In this document: in pieces, positions 21,354-32,636 of the stretch
Layout: each line of letters begins with the position of its first letter
How positions within the stretch are numbered: position 1 is the stretch's first letter
Assembly: GCA_024734495.1 (NCBI GenBank)
Contig: JALMQS010000841.1
Span: 4,642,465 to 4,706,464, forward strand
Length of the DNA stretch: 64,000 nucleotides
Reading direction: 5' to 3'
DNA from: Forficula auricularia
Lineage: Eukaryota > Arthropoda > Insecta > Dermaptera > Forficulidae
Translations under genes and position numbers: made by a program
The notes under the pieces: model-generated
Told to the model about the DNA's origin: nothing
Databases searched by the model: none
Seen by the model: only the letters and a program-made list of their open reading frames with translations

Positions 21354-22290
21354 CAATAAGCTGACGTGTTCTGATGTGGCCATCCACTTGACTTTACCAT
21401 ACAACCTGACCCCTCACTTATATTTAATATTTAATAAAATTATTTATAATCATGTAGGGGGGAGTTAGTTTTTGCATTTTTAGATTTCCGGGGTCCCACT
21501 GATTACGTATACAAAATTTGGTTGAGTTTACTCAAACGGCCTAGATTTTTAATTTTTAACCCCCCTCCACCCCTTTGAGCGGTTAGTTTTTGCATTTTTA
21601 GACTTCTGGGGTCCCACCGATTATGTATACAAAATTTGGTTTGAGTTTGGTCAAACGGCCTAGATTTTAATTTTTTGACCATGCACCCCCCCCCCCCCAT
21701 TTTGGGAGGTTAGTTTTTGTATTTTTAGACTTCTGGGGGTCCACTGATTATGTATACAAAATTTGGTTGAGTTTAGTCAAATGGGCTAGATTTTTAATTT
21801 TTAACCCCCCTCCACCCCCTTAATTTTGGGTCGATATGCACCAAAATCTAATCAACTCTTAATCTCAATGGACCGAAACAACATGTGAAATTTGGTTTCG
21901 ATATTCACACTAGTTTTTGAGCTAGTTCGTCCAGAAAATTTGGTAACGCACAGACTAACTAAATAACAGATTAACAGATTAACAAATTAATTAAAAATTA
22001 TTTTATTTAAAAAAAAAACAGAAGACTCTCTCATTTTATTTTATTTTTAACCTAAAATAAATAACAGACATTTTGACAAAACAATTATTATCTCGAAAAA
22101 TATAATTTTTTCGATGTTCACTTATTAGAGATTTTTTGTAGAGCGAAATGCCATGGTTTCGCTCAATTTTTTTAATCAAAATAGTTTCAGCCGTTTTTGA
22201 GATATTTCGAAAAAAAAAGAAGGAAAAAACACTTTTTTCATGCACGATTACAATACTTGACCATATACCCTGTATGGTAAAGTAAAAATT
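21354..22290 (-). mobile_element. B-family element, copy 3
   Basis: Reverse orientation, complete from AATAAGCTGACGTGTTCTGA to CTGTATGGTAAAGTAAAAATT, with three to four minisatellite units. An H1-family fragment (AACAGAAGACTCTCTCATTT and flanks, about 21990-22057) interrupts it within the ACAGACTAACAGACATTTTG region, duplicating AACAGA-like sequence. Confidence 0.85.
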
Positions 22291-22715
22291 TAAAGAGATT
22301 AGTGCTCTAGATTCCTCGATAAAAATGATTTCTTTCGAAAACACCTCAAAATCACTGTTGAAACGTTAAATTGTTAAATTGTTTTATCTTTTATTTCATA
22401 CGCTTTTGAAGAGGACTACCTTTGACTTCCCTCCATTTTTTCTTTACAGGATATCATATATGCATAACATTAATTAATTAGATAATCAAACCAGAATCCC
22501 CTATCGAAACATCTCTATCAATATAAAGTAAAATAACAACTTCCTTGAAGCCTTACAACCCTCAAAACAAAAAGGAGCGATACTTTCAAAACACTACATA
22601 CCATATACCACCCATTTAGTGTATTTTATGCTAATCGTCTGCCTATTAGATATTACTATACATACGTGTATCTTAAGTGGCACATTGTGAATACAAATTT
22701 GAATATATATATATA

Positions 22716-23027
22716 CTAGCTGACGACCGGGCCTTCGGCCCGGCGTCACACCAGCCCCTGGCGGGAAGCGTCTCGTTCATACCAATTTAATAATTGAAAT
22801 TTAAAATCTTACTGTAAGTATCGAAAGAATGTGCTGAATGAAATTGATTCAAAAATAAGGAAGAATAAGGAAAGATTTATTTAACACATTGCTCTAAGCA
22901 CGATCACTATCTGACCAATCAGAATCGTTCTAATAATTTAACGCTTTGGCATTGGCTATGCACTGGCCAATCAGATCGTTTCCACATACATATATATCCA
23001 CATACTTTTCTATTTTATATATATAGA
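22716..23027 (-). mobile_element. Short non-autonomous Helitron
   Basis: On the minus strand it begins A|TCTATATATATAAAATAGAA and ends with the hairpin GCCGGGCCGAAGGCCCGG, then TCGTCAGCTAG|T. All the classic signs are present: TC at the 5' end, a GC-rich hairpin shortly before a CTAG 3' end, no TIR, and insertion between A and T. It is 312 bp with no coding capacity. Confidence 0.9.
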
Positions 23028-23080
23028 TGTGTGTGTGTTTGTGGGTGTGTACGGAGGGCGTGTAGTAGTAGTAGGTTAGG

Positions 23081-23450
23081 TTTTTTTTTTTTTTTTTTTT
23101 TTTTTAATGATATTGATGTGAGAAGGAGATACACCAGAAGGTCCATCCTCTAAAGGCCTCTATGGGCTGGCCCCTCAATCGTGAAAAGAACAGAGTACAA
23201 GGAAAAGAAGCCGGGATCACGAGCCAAATCTCAGAAAGTTAGATATAGTCCAATTTACTAAGTTTTTAGGGGCTTCGAGCAGTGGTAAATTCTCCGCGCG
23301 ATAAATTAAGTTAAACTTATCTCCCACTTAATTTTTATTACCAGACCCTATACTTACAGAAAAAATGTCTGGGTATAGCCGGGAATCGAACCCGAGACCT
23401 CCGGGTTGCCAGCCAGTTATGCTGACCATTACACCAGGTAGGCGGACAGT
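23081..23450 (-). mobile_element. tRNA-derived SINE with poly(A) tail
   Basis: Minus-strand order: a tRNA-like head with an A-box region (GGTGTAATGGTCAGCATAAC), then CAACCCGGAGGTCTCGGG, a B box GGTTCGATTCC (complement at 23382-23392), then TTTTTTCTGTAAGTATAGGG, a unique body, and a 25-base poly(A) (T run at 23081-23105). The head and CTGTAAGTATAGGGTCTGG match the SINE at 54081, but the 3' bodies differ. Transcription would be by RNA polymerase III. No clear TSD. Confidence 0.8.
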
Positions 23451-23507
23451 GGACCGGGCGATAGCCGATATTGATCCGGACGGGCTTGCTCTCCTCCAGC
23501 CAGCCAT

Positions 23508-23560
23508 ACAGACAAACGGACAGACATACAGACATACAGACAGAGAGACAGACACGTTGC
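23508..23560 (+). repeat. (CAGA)n-rich microsatellite
   Basis: Imperfect tandem ACAGACAT/ACAGACAG units just upstream of the SINE head. The overlapping open frames here are artefacts of the repeat. 23580-23885 shows nothing recognisable. Confidence 0.8.
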
Positions 23561-23884
23561 TCTGGCCGAGAGAGAGAGACGCCGTTGTCATGGCAACCAC
23601 CCACCCACCCTGGCTCTGAAACCTCGCTGGATCGGTCCTCTGGAATCTTAGCGTTTAGGTTTAGATGGAAATAGAAAAGTGGAAATCTGAACGAAACTTC
23701 ATTCACATTAGAAGAGTTGACAGGACTTATTAAGGATTGTGACGTCATCATTTAGATTTAAATAGATAAGTCAATTAGACTATCAAAGATCAAGAACGTT
23801 TTCATATGAAATGTTAAGGATAAGTGAGTGGGTTCTATATATGGAAATATAATATTATGTGGAATAGAGTATAATGCTTCCATC

Positions 23885-23930
23885 ATGACCCTGAAGAAGG
23901 AGGGGAGATCCTCCGAAACGTCAGTTTCAA
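23885..23930 (+). ncRNA. Minimal hammerhead-like core (family H2)
   Basis: CTGAAGA (23891-23897), an extra A, GGAGG/CCTCC stem II with a GGAGAT loop (23899-23914), GAAA (23915-23918), palindromic ACGT (23918-23921), then C at 23922. Stem I is weak (GACC against AGTT). The architecture is the same as H1, H3 and H4, but the stems differ in sequence. No inverted partner in this copy. The related decayed copy is at 4708. Confidence 0.55.
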
Positions 23931-24002
23931 AATATTATAAAGAGCAAACATTTCCAATAAATACTCTTTTAGTCTCTTATTCATCCAATCCTGAGCTATA
24001 TA

Positions 24003-25695
24003 TATACCAGTTGAGTTTTTTATCTTGAGACAGTCTTATAACTCAAAAACAGTGTATTATATGAAAAAAAGTTTCAAATAAAAGTTAGTTTATATCGAGG
24101 GGCAAACTAAACTACGCTAGTGTTTCTCGACCTAGAACAAGCTTTCAAGGGAATTTCAATGTCAAGTTCTGTTTTTTAAATGGAACCCTATATTTTTCTA
24201 TACGTCTACTTAATCTAGAAAAAAATAAACAACTTTTATTAAAACTATTTTTTATACGACATCAAATGAACAAAATACATGAATCAATTAGTTCTCAAAA
24301 AAAAAATTCTTAATAATTATTTTTAACAATCATTCAACTTAATTATCAAATAATAATGGTCAAATATTTAATTATTTTATAAATAATTTTATAATAATAA
24401 ATAATTTAATAATTTTTCGACATTCCAAAGTATTATCGCAATTCTTCTGGATGAATTCCAGTTCAAATTCCGTTATCTTGGCCAGTTTCAGTTTCTTTGT
24501 AGCTTTTACATTTCCTGTTTTTTTTTTTAACAGATTTACAACTCAACAAAATGAAGCTCGTGAACGTGTATTCCTATTAGGAAAACGCTCGGCATCCATT
24601 TCAATGGCAGCCCCATAACACTTGTTTCACATTCACAGCATGAATTAAGATCATTTTAATTCTGTCTTCAAAAAAAATTCTCCATTTTTATTATAGTAAT
24701 ACAATATGTACGGGTGCCATGTACGGGTGTGAAACCTGGACAATTAGAAAAGCGGAGAGAAAGAGATTAGAGGCTTTCGAAATGTGGTGCTACAGAAGAA
24801 TGATGAATATCAAATGGATGGATAAAATTACAAATGAAGAAGTTCTTGGAAGAATCGGAGAAAGAAGAACCTTGTGGAAGAGTCTGAAGAAGAGAAGAGG
24901 TCAGATGATGGGGCACACACTGAGACATGGGGGACTGCTTAGGGATATCTTGGAGGGGGAGGTGGGAAAGAAAAGGGGAAGGGGAAGACCCAGATTAGAA
25001 TATTTCAACCAAATAATTGGGGATATGGGATGCCAGACATTTAGAGAGGTCAAACAGCTGGCTGGGGACAGAGTCGAGTGGAGACGGATTGTTGCATCAA
25101 ACCAGTCTTAGGACTGTATACTCAATGATGATGATGAATACAATATATATATATATATATATATACTGGATTGAAACGAGAAATGAACTTTGTTAAACTC
25201 TAGAATTTCAACTAGATCTATTAAAGTAGAAAATAATCTCTTAAATCTGAGTATAATGAAGTATTAAAATCATTATAAGCACTTATTTTCATTGTTGTGA
25301 CTTTTCGATTTAATAATTATTTATTTAATAATTAATTATTTAATCATTATTATTTGATAATTAAGTTGAATAATTGTTAAAAATAATTATTAAGATTTTT
25401 TTTGAGATCTAATAATTGATTTCATATTTTTTTATTTGATGTCGGATAAAAAAATAGTTCTTATGAAAGTTGTTCAGTTTTTTTTCTAGATTTAGGAAAT
25501 GTATAGAAAAATATAGATTTCCATTTAAAAAACAGAACTTGACCTTAAAATACCCTTGAAAGCTTGTTCTAGGTTGACAAACAATAGAATAGTTTAGTTT
25601 CCCCTTTGATATAAATAAACTTTTATTTGAAACTTTTTCCCATATAAAGCACTGTTTTTGAGTTATTAAATAAAAAAACTCACCCGGTATATATG
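24003..25695. mobile_element. A-family palindromic element, copy 3, split by a LINE
   Basis: Left end TACCAGTTGAGTTTTTTATC and right end AAAAAACTCACCCGGTA, each next to TATA. The arms mirror each other over several hundred bases (CTTGAGACAGTCTTATAACT, CAAGCTTTCAAGGG, ACGACATCAAATGAAC and complements). The loop carries ATTTCAATGGCAGCCCCATA. TA-type flanks suggest the Tc1/mariner superfamily, but no transposase is present. Confidence 0.8.
24708..25136 (+). mobile_element. 5'-truncated LINE (RTE-like) with 10-bp TSD
   Basis: The insert is bounded by the direct repeat AATACAATAT (24698-24707, 25137-25146), and other A copies show the unbroken AATACAATATAACTATC. From 24719 it encodes about 130 residues: GCETWTIRKAERKRLEAFEM, WCYRRMMNIKWMDKITNEEV, RRGQMMGHTLRHGGL and GKKRGRGRPRLEYF. 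This is the C-terminal tail found after the reverse transcriptase domain of RTE-type LINEs. The frame is intact to the stop. The tail is a short (TGA)n run. The RT core and endonuclease are absent. Confidence 0.85.
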
Positions 25696-25877
25696 TATGT
25701 ATGTATATATTTATTTGCATTAAGCAGAAGACAAAACCTCATTGATTTCTTTCTCTTTAGGAATCAACATAATATTTTTCAATTAAATAGAACTTCTGGT
25801 TTATTTATTTTTTTAAATGAAACCCTAAAAACGAATAATGAAAATAAATCAATTCGACACTTAGTAGTAGAATAAAT

Positions 25878-26154
25878 AAATAAATAAAGACCTTTATTAT
25901 CCAATACAAAGAAATTACAAATGTTTCACAAATACAAAAAAACTTCGACCTCGAGGCCCAAAAGCCTCACCATCGAATGTCCATTTTTTTTTTTAATTTT
26001 TAACATATTTTTGTTACTCCTTATTTTGGTAAGGGAAAAAATTGATAAAAACCCCATACTTTTTATTTTTAACTTAAAAAAAAAAAAAAACACAAAAAAC
26101 AAAACAAAATGAATAATGATGAAATGAAGAGCACTAAATGAGAAATGAAGTGTC
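25878..26154 (-). mobile_element. Retroposon with 21-bp TSD
   Basis: A 277-bp insert lies between perfect 21-base direct repeats (25857-25877 and 26155-26175, beginning ACACTTAGTAGTAG and ending AATAAAT). Read on the minus strand it ends in GGTCTTTATTTATTTATTTA, a tetranucleotide tail like those of LINEs or their SINE partners. The GAGGCTTTTGGGCCTCGAGG segment can form a small hairpin. No ORF is conserved. Confidence 0.8.
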
Positions 26155-26212
26155 ACACTTAGTAGTAGAATAAATGTTGTTGCTAATAGAAATGATGATA
26201 ATAATAAAAGTA

Positions 26213-26941
26213 CCTAAAGCCACCGAGCGATGCACGGTAACCAAAGGACCCATGCCCAACAACAAAACCCCGTACCCCCACTATTGCACTCCCCACATCC
26301 ATCCCCACCCCGCACCCAGTTTTTGCATTTCTAGCTTTCTAGTGGTCCACATATTATTATGTGTATATAAAAATATAAATAAATTCAGTATAATTATTAT
26401 TTATAACTAAATAACAATTTATCGAGTTTTTTAATCAATTAAATAAATAATAATTTTATTGAATCAATTTTTTACATGAAATAATGTATACATTGTATTT
26501 GAGGCTTCGATTTCGGAGATTACTTCCCCCACCATCGACTGTACATGATCCTCTAGCTAGCGATAATATTTTTAGTAAGTGTTTTTTAATAAGAGGAATT
26601 TTAATCAATTAAATTGGCAAATTCTAATATATAACAATATTTGCTATAACCTATTAGTGGGTTTTAAAATTAAAAAACCAATTAATAAATAAAAGATAAT
26701 TGAAAAAAATGTAAACAAACATTTTTATTGAGATTTTCATCTATCAATAATTATTTTAATTAAGAAAAGATCAATTTGATCAAGATGAAATTTGTCGAGG
26801 TCCAAACCTAGTCAGATCGTTTTCTCATCCTCAAAACTTGTTGGTTTCATCAAAATCGGTAGAACCGTTTTCAAAATAGAACTAAGATACAAACAAATAT
26901 ATAAATATATAAACAATTTTTGCTCGTTTAATAAGAGTAGA
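26213..26941 (-). mobile_element. D-family Helitron-like element, copy 3
   Basis: Reverse orientation. On the minus strand the 3' end is GGTTACCGTGCATCGCTCGGTGGCTTTAGG|T, and the 5' end A|TCTACTCTTATTAAACGAGC. Part of the ~280-bp tandem unit (GATTTCGGAGATTACTTC, complement sense) lies near 26500. Shorter than copy 1, with internal deletions. Confidence 0.75.
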
Positions 26942-26965
26942 TAGATATATTTTAGAAACGTGTAG

Positions 26966-26992
26966 GTCTGTCTGTCTGTCTGTCTGTCTGTG
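26966..26992 (+). repeat. (CTGT)n microsatellite
   Basis: Six to seven tandem GTCT units. A further AGT trinucleotide cluster lies at about 27081-27118. Nothing else is recognised between 26942 and 27415. Confidence 0.85.
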
Positions 26993-27417
26993 TTGTGTAG
27001 CCAACCAAGTGAGACAGGCTGTCTGTCTGAATTATGAGTCGAGAGCAAAGAGGGGCAATCCGGTTAGACTTGAGCTGAGGTGACTAGAGTAGCAGTAGTA
27101 GTACTAGTAGTAGTAGTAAGATAAATCACGGATAACTAAAGTAGAAAGGTCATTATCCCTTCTCCTCTACCTCCCCTCTCCTCCCTTTCTCCGTCTATTG
27201 CATCAAGATGCACCGATTGACCTCATTGCAAAACCAATACAACATAAAAGAATCTTTTATTTCATTATATCTATCAATATTACCATATATATAAAAGTAT
27301 ACTTTGCTTAAAATCATCCCAAATTTTGGCTGTATACGTTTCAATAAAAATGATGAAAGAACCCCCCCCCCCCCAATGTCTGTCTGTACAAATTTTGTTC
27401 GCAATTGGCATAAAAGA

Positions 27418-27700
27418 GGCGACTGTGGGTCAGTGGTTAGAGTGTCGGACCGCTGGCCTAAAATACGCTGGTTCGAGACCGAGTCTCGGCAGATATTTGC
27501 AGTCGCCTCCTCTTGGAAAGCAATGGCAACCTACCAAGAGTATAATTGCCTAGACAACCTCTCCAAAACTAGCCGTTCGGAACCGGCGTTAAAAAGTAGG
27601 TCCCGTATATCTGTGTAAAAACAGCTAAATACACTCAGCACAGGTATATGTGGAGAGGAGCCGAAACGTCAGGGAGACCTGATATGGAACTTAAAATAAA
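27418..27700 (+). mobile_element. tRNA-derived SINE, second type
   Basis: Head 27418-27507: GGCGACT pairs perfectly with AGTCGCC as an acceptor-like stem. An A-box-like TGGGTCAGTGGTTAGAGTG and a B box GGTTCGAGACC (27470-27480) are present. The body carries TGGAAAGCAATGGCAACCTA, a sequence common in arthropod SINEs, and ends near CCGAAACGTCAGGGAGACC. It abuts a fragment of family A (27705-27790). The acceptor stem here closes a longer loop than in a real tRNA. No TSD found. Confidence 0.7.
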
Positions 27701-27793
27701 TATTCTGAATCTACAAAAATACTGAACAACTCTCATTAGAACTATTTTTTATACGACATCAAATAAGCAAAATATTAAATCAATTAGATGAAG

Positions 27794-27947
27794 AAAATGC
27801 AAAAACTAACAGCCGAAAATGGGGGAGCGGGGTGTAGGGTCAAAAAATGAAAATCTAGGCTCTTGTACCAAACTCAACCAAATTTCGTATACATAATCAG
27901 TGGGCCCTGAGGAGTCTAAAAATGCAAAAACTGACCCCCTCCCCTAC
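27794..27947 (+). mobile_element. B-family element, copy 4, left part
   Basis: Minisatellite unit (AATGCAAAAACTAACAGCCG, GTAGGGTCAAAAAATGAAAA, CGTATACATAATCAGTGGG) up to CCCCTCCCCTACAT. The element resumes at about 29573 with TGAATAATTTGATTAAATAT and AAGTGAGGGACCAGGTTGTA. The intervening 1.6 kb was therefore inserted. Confidence 0.75.
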
Positions 27948-29572
27948 ATAATAAAAATGAATTTCTGTTTCTTCGTAAACGCAGATCTCTCAAATGCCTG
28001 GACCGATTTGGCTATTTTTTTTTAAATGTTCGTAATAGTCCAATTCAGGTTAATACGTAAAAAAAAATTGGAAAAGTTGTCAGGAAAAATAAAAAAAAAT
28101 TCAGGTTAGCCAACATAGCTTGCCAAACAATAAAAGAACTAAACTAGCAAAAAACAAGTGTTGGCGGCCCTGTTTGTAAGATTTTTGAGTGTCATTCATT
28201 CTCAATAGTTCTAACTACATTATCGTTGAAGAAGAATTTAATACTGCAACAAAGATTTAAAAAACTATCTATTTTTTTAAAGTACATTTAAAAACAAAAA
28301 AATTAAAAAAAAATCGTCATGATAACAAAATTTTTGAAAAAGTTATCGGTTATTTAAAAAAATCTAATTTTTTCAAAATTCCTAACTTTTTTTGGGTTGG
28401 GTGAAAAAATTTGATTATTTCAAAGTTAATTATAAATGATTATTGAAACTATACTAACTAAACTAACTGAAAGGAATTAATTAGCTTTTGGAATTTCTTT
28501 TTTAAAAATATATTTTAAAGATTAAGAAACTCAAAAATTCAAATTCATCTTCAAAAAATCTAAATTGCACTGGGAATATAAGTAAAATTATATATATAAA
28601 TAAATTATATATATAAGTTAAAGTAATTTAAAGTTCAGCCAATTGCAAAATCTAAATTGCACAAAATATAAGCAAATTATATATATAAATAAATTATATA
28701 TATATAAATTAAAGTAATTTAAAAGTTCATTAATAAAAGCCAATCGCGTTTTTAGCACAATTGCTAAACATATAATATATAGCCAGATGATCGCAGCGTG
28801 CAACACATTAATCTATTGTTTAGTTGGTTGTAAATCAACTAAACAAATAGAAAATACTCCAGATCAATCTAAATTGATGAAAAAACAAATAAAAATATGC
28901 TTGCGATCTATCTGCTATTATCATGAATTTTGGGCACTTAACAATTCATAGCGAAATAATTGTTGCTTATCGGTTTATCACAAACATGTGTGCAAATTTG
29001 AGGTTAAAAGAAATGATTTTCCTTATTCTGGTCATCTGGTTGGTTGTCTGATTGGGAGAAAAAACAAGATGCGATTACATGGTAGATTTAACAATTTTCC
29101 GCTATTCGAGGAGCTATTTTTTAAGGCAGACAGAAATAGATAAGAAAGTGAAATAATAATTGATTGATATAATAATAATTTTACTCACGCTATCAAAGGA
29201 CTAGGATCATTCTTAACGACATCAGAAAAGAAAAATGAGTTTAACAAAATTTGGTGATAAAGTTAGAAAAAAAAAGCAAGGACATAGATAGGAGATAGGA
29301 AATAGTGCCTCAAAAATCGAAGTACACTGCTCCTTCTCTTTTTCTATTCGACACGGCGGTAATTTTGAAAACGAATATTTCACGAGGTCAATTTGCCAGC
29401 ACCATATATATACTTTGTCCTCTTCATCAATCTATTACATTTAATTCACAAGAGTTAATATATGAAAGTGTTCTTTATACGTGTATAAAAACATCAATAA
29501 AACAGCCAGGTGGGGGTCCAGGGGGTGAAGCCCTCTGGTATATTGCAGCTGCCGAAGGCGGCCTCGAAAGCT
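27948..29572 (+). mobile_element. Helitron-like insertion, 5' part degraded
   Basis: The 3' end is AGCTGCCGAAGGCGGC (hairpin), CTCGAAAG, CTAG|T, a canonical Helitron terminus. The 5' part, AAAAATGAATTTCTGTTTC, TCGTAAACGCAGATCTC and GGACCGATTTGGCTA, resembles the leader of arthropod Helitrons, but no clear A|TC was found. It splits B copy 4. The interior includes an imperfect ~100-bp tandem duplication at 28545-28745 and no recognisable Rep/helicase. The 62- and 89-codon frames inside are not identifiable proteins. Confidence 0.6.
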
Positions 29573-29661
29573 AGTTGAATAATTTGATTAAATATAAGTG
29601 AGGGACCAGGTTGTATGGTAAAGTCAAGTGGATGGCCACATCAGAACACGCCAGCTTATTT
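29573..29661 (+). mobile_element. B-family element, copy 4, right end
   Basis: ATTAAATATAAGTGAGGGACC, TTGTATGGTAAAGTCAAGTG, ATGGCCACATCAGAACACGC, ending CAGCTTATT. It completes the element started at 27794. Confidence 0.8.
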
Positions 29662-30429
29662 AATAATTTCATTCGGAAATTAATCAAGTTGTGGTTTGGT
29701 TTCAGTGATTCCATATTGCTGTTTTAACGGATAGTTAACATTCAATCAGAGCAAAACTGAAAAATCTCAGGGGTTGAAAGGGAGGGGCTCATCTGACACC
29801 CACTTAGGATAATAATTATATATAAAAAAGCAGAGGCAGAAAGAAATTAACAGTGATATTGCAAAAGAAAATCTCACTCCTCATTATCTGGTTAACACTT
29901 TCCACTTTTAATTGTACTGTTAATGAATGAACAACAAACACAACATTAAAATGGAATTAATCAAATACAAGTAGTAGGTAAAGGTAATGCATCATGGATT
30001 AGAAATTTATTATTATTATTATTATTCATTCTCATACTATATATATTAGCCTAGATTCATTTGCAGCAACGGTCACATAATGCTGCCGAAAGAGAGCGCT
30101 GATACCGTCGGTATATTTGCGGCAAATTTGAAATATAATTATAATTTGAACTCGAATTTTAAAATGAAAGACTCCAATTGATTTTAAATTAAGAAACATT
30201 AAATATATTGATAATTATTTCTGCCCCCCCCCCCGCCCCCACGAACTCAAAAATTAAATATTCAATTCGCTTCGAGGGCACGGAAAGCTCGTAAATCTAT
30301 AATAATCTTCAATTTTTAAATTTAAATAGAAAAACAAAATAAATTTCACTTTTAAGGAACTTGTGTGTCGGTTCTAAGTGAAACATTTCAAATAAGAGTT
30401 GATTAAACTACTAGGTAGGTTTCACATCA
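29662..30429. other. Unassigned stretch
   Basis: No repeat family assigned. Contains (ATT)n at about 30009-30026 and a C run near 30225. No gene or RNA supported. Confidence 0.3.
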
Positions 30430-31130
30430 ATACATATATGGTGAGTTTTTTATCTTGAGACAGTCTTATAACATAAAAACAGTGCATTATATGAAAAAAG
30501 TTTCAAACAAAAGTTTATTTATATCAGGAGGAAAACTAAACTACGCTATTGTTTGTAGACCTAGATCAAGCTTTCAAAGGTATTTCTAGGTAAAGTTCTG
30601 TTTTTTAAATGGAAACCTATATTTTTCATTACGTCTACTTAATCTACAAAAAAAAACTGAACAACTTTCATTAGAACTATTTTTTTATACGACATCAAAT
30701 AAAAAAAATACAAGAATCAATTAGATCTCAAAAAAATAAATTTTAATAATTATATTTAACAATTATTTAACTTAATTATCAAATAATAATGATTAAATAA
30801 TTATTAAGTCGAAAAGTCACAACAATGAAAATAAGTGTTTATAATGATATTAAAACTTCGTTATACTCAGATTTAAGAGATTATTTTCTACTTAATAGAA
30901 CTAATTTAAAATTCTTGAGTTTAAAAAAGTTTATTTCTCGTGTCAATCCACTAATTAGGTAAATATTGTATTTCCATAATAAAAATTGAGAATTTTTTTG
31001 TTGAAGACAGAATCGAAATGGCCTTAATTTATGAGGTGAATGTGGAACAAGTGTTATTATGGGGCTGCTATTGAAATGGATGCCGAGCGTTTTCCTGATA
31101 GGATAGCTTCATTTTATTAAAAAAAAACAG
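30430..31130. mobile_element. A-family element, copy 4, rearranged
   Basis: A forward left arm (GGTGAGTTTTTTATCTTGAG to TTAACTTAATTATCAAATAA) is followed at once by the loop in reverse-complement order (AAGTCGAAAAGTCACAACAA, TTCTCGTGTCAATCCACTA, GTTGAAGACAGAATCGAAAT, GGGGCTGCTATTGAAATGGA). The second terminal arm is missing. Possibly produced by inversion within, or deletion of, a full element. Confidence 0.7.
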
Positions 31131-31757
31131 GAAATGTAAAGTCTACGAAGAAACTGGAATAGGCCAAAATAATGAAATTAGAACTGGAATTCACCCAGAA
31201 GACTTTTGAGATACATTTTGAAATGTCTCAGAACAGTGTCGCAAAATTATTAATTATTATTTGCTCGGTGAGGGACAATTGGGGGGTTTAAAAATGTGTG
31301 GCATAGAAACTTTGCACAAACTAGAGAAATGAAATTGTAGAGCGGAATTTTAAAATAAAAAAACGAAAGGATTTCACAAAACGATTTGATTAATTAATAT
31401 TCGATTTTCACGCATTTGACCCAGACAAGGCCGAGAGCAAAGTCTTAAAATTCTTTATTAATATTAATCAGAAACAATTACAAAATTCATAAGCTTTCAT
31501 TTCTATCATTAAATGAAAAAAAAGAATTTCTAATCCAAGAAATTATTATTATTATTATTATTTTAGTTATAATTTCACAAATGCTAATAGTATGGTAAGT
31601 ACACGAAGAACTTTTTCTGGATTTTTTAAAATTCATTAAAAAGAGAAGATTAAACTAATTAAAAGATTTTTTTAATCACTAGAGCAGAAATAGAAATTTA
31701 ATTTAGAAATTGAAAACGGTTATTTTTCAAATCGACAATTTGATTGTGGAAAATACA
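31131..31757. other. Mostly unassigned stretch
   Basis: 31131-31255 still resembles the A-family loop (AAACTGGAATAGGCC, TTCACCCAGAAGACTT). The remainder is AT-rich with an (ATT)n run near 31546 and no recognised feature. Confidence 0.35.
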
Positions 31758-32635
31758 TTTTTACTTTACCATACAGAGGGTATGGTCAAGCATTGTAATC
31801 GGGCATGAAAAAAGTGTTGTTTTTTTTCGAAATATCTCAAAAACGGCTGAAACTGCTTTGATTAAAAAAATTGAGTGAAACCATGGCATTTCGGTCTACA
31901 AAAAAGCTTTAATAAGTGAACATCGAAAAAATTATATTTTTCGAGATAATAATTGTTTTGTCAAAATGTCTGTTAGTTAGTTAGTCTGTGCGTTATCAAA
32001 TTTTTGTGGACGAGCTAGCTCAAAAACTAGATTAGATTTTGGTGCATATCAACCCAAAATTAAGCGGGGAGGTGGAGGGGGGGTTAAAAATTAAAAATCT
32101 AGGCCATTTGAGCAAACTCAACCAAATTTTGTATACATAATCAGAGGGTCCAAAAAAATGCAAAAACTAACCTCCCAAAAACGGGGGGTCAAAAACTGAA
32201 AATATAGGCTCTTTTACTATACTCAACCAAATTTTGTATACATAATCGGTAGGCCCCCAGGAGTCTATAAATGCAAAAACTACCCCCCCCCCCTTAGATG
32301 ATTATAAATAATTTTGAGTGAATTATTAAATATAAGTGAGGGGCCAGGCAAGGGCGGATCCAGGGGGCGGACTGGGGCATTACCCCCCCATAGAGGCCCG
32401 TGAAAATAAAGTTCTATGTGTGGGTGTGGGGGGCGTCTCTGACCCCCCACCCCCCCCGCTTGGACAATTCGATCGCGGCACACTTTCGAGATAAAAAAGT
32501 AGATCTTATATACATCGGGCACTATATATAGTATACATTCTCCCCCCCCCCCATAAAAATTCCTGGATCCGCCCTTGGGGCCAGGTTGTATGGTAAAGTC
32601 AAGTAGATGGCCAAATCAGAACACGTCAGCTTATT
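31758..32635 (+). mobile_element. B-family element, copy 5
   Basis: TTTTTACTTTACCATACAGA to ACACGTCAGCTTATT, with two to three minisatellite units. A hAT-C MITE is inserted at 32349-32577 in the GGGGCCAGGTTGTATGG part, so the distal end is displaced. Confidence 0.85.
32349..32577 (-). mobile_element. hAT-type MITE, family C, copy 3 (nested in B)
   Basis: CAAGGGCGGATCCAGG and CCTGGATCCGCCCTTG are perfect 16-bp TIRs. The TSD is GGGCCAGG at 32341-32348 and 32578-32585, and the undisturbed site GGGGCCAGGTTGTATGG occurs in other B copies. At 229 bp it is shorter than copies 1 and 2, with an internal deletion. It keeps the ATATAAGATCTACTTTTT segment in reverse. Confidence 0.92.
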
Positions 32636-32636
32636 T

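Noticed and set aside
23338..23751. 137-codon minus-strand frame
   Set aside because: It crosses the SINE head and a CAGA microsatellite. Low-complexity VCLSVCMSVCLSV-type translation is a repeat artefact.
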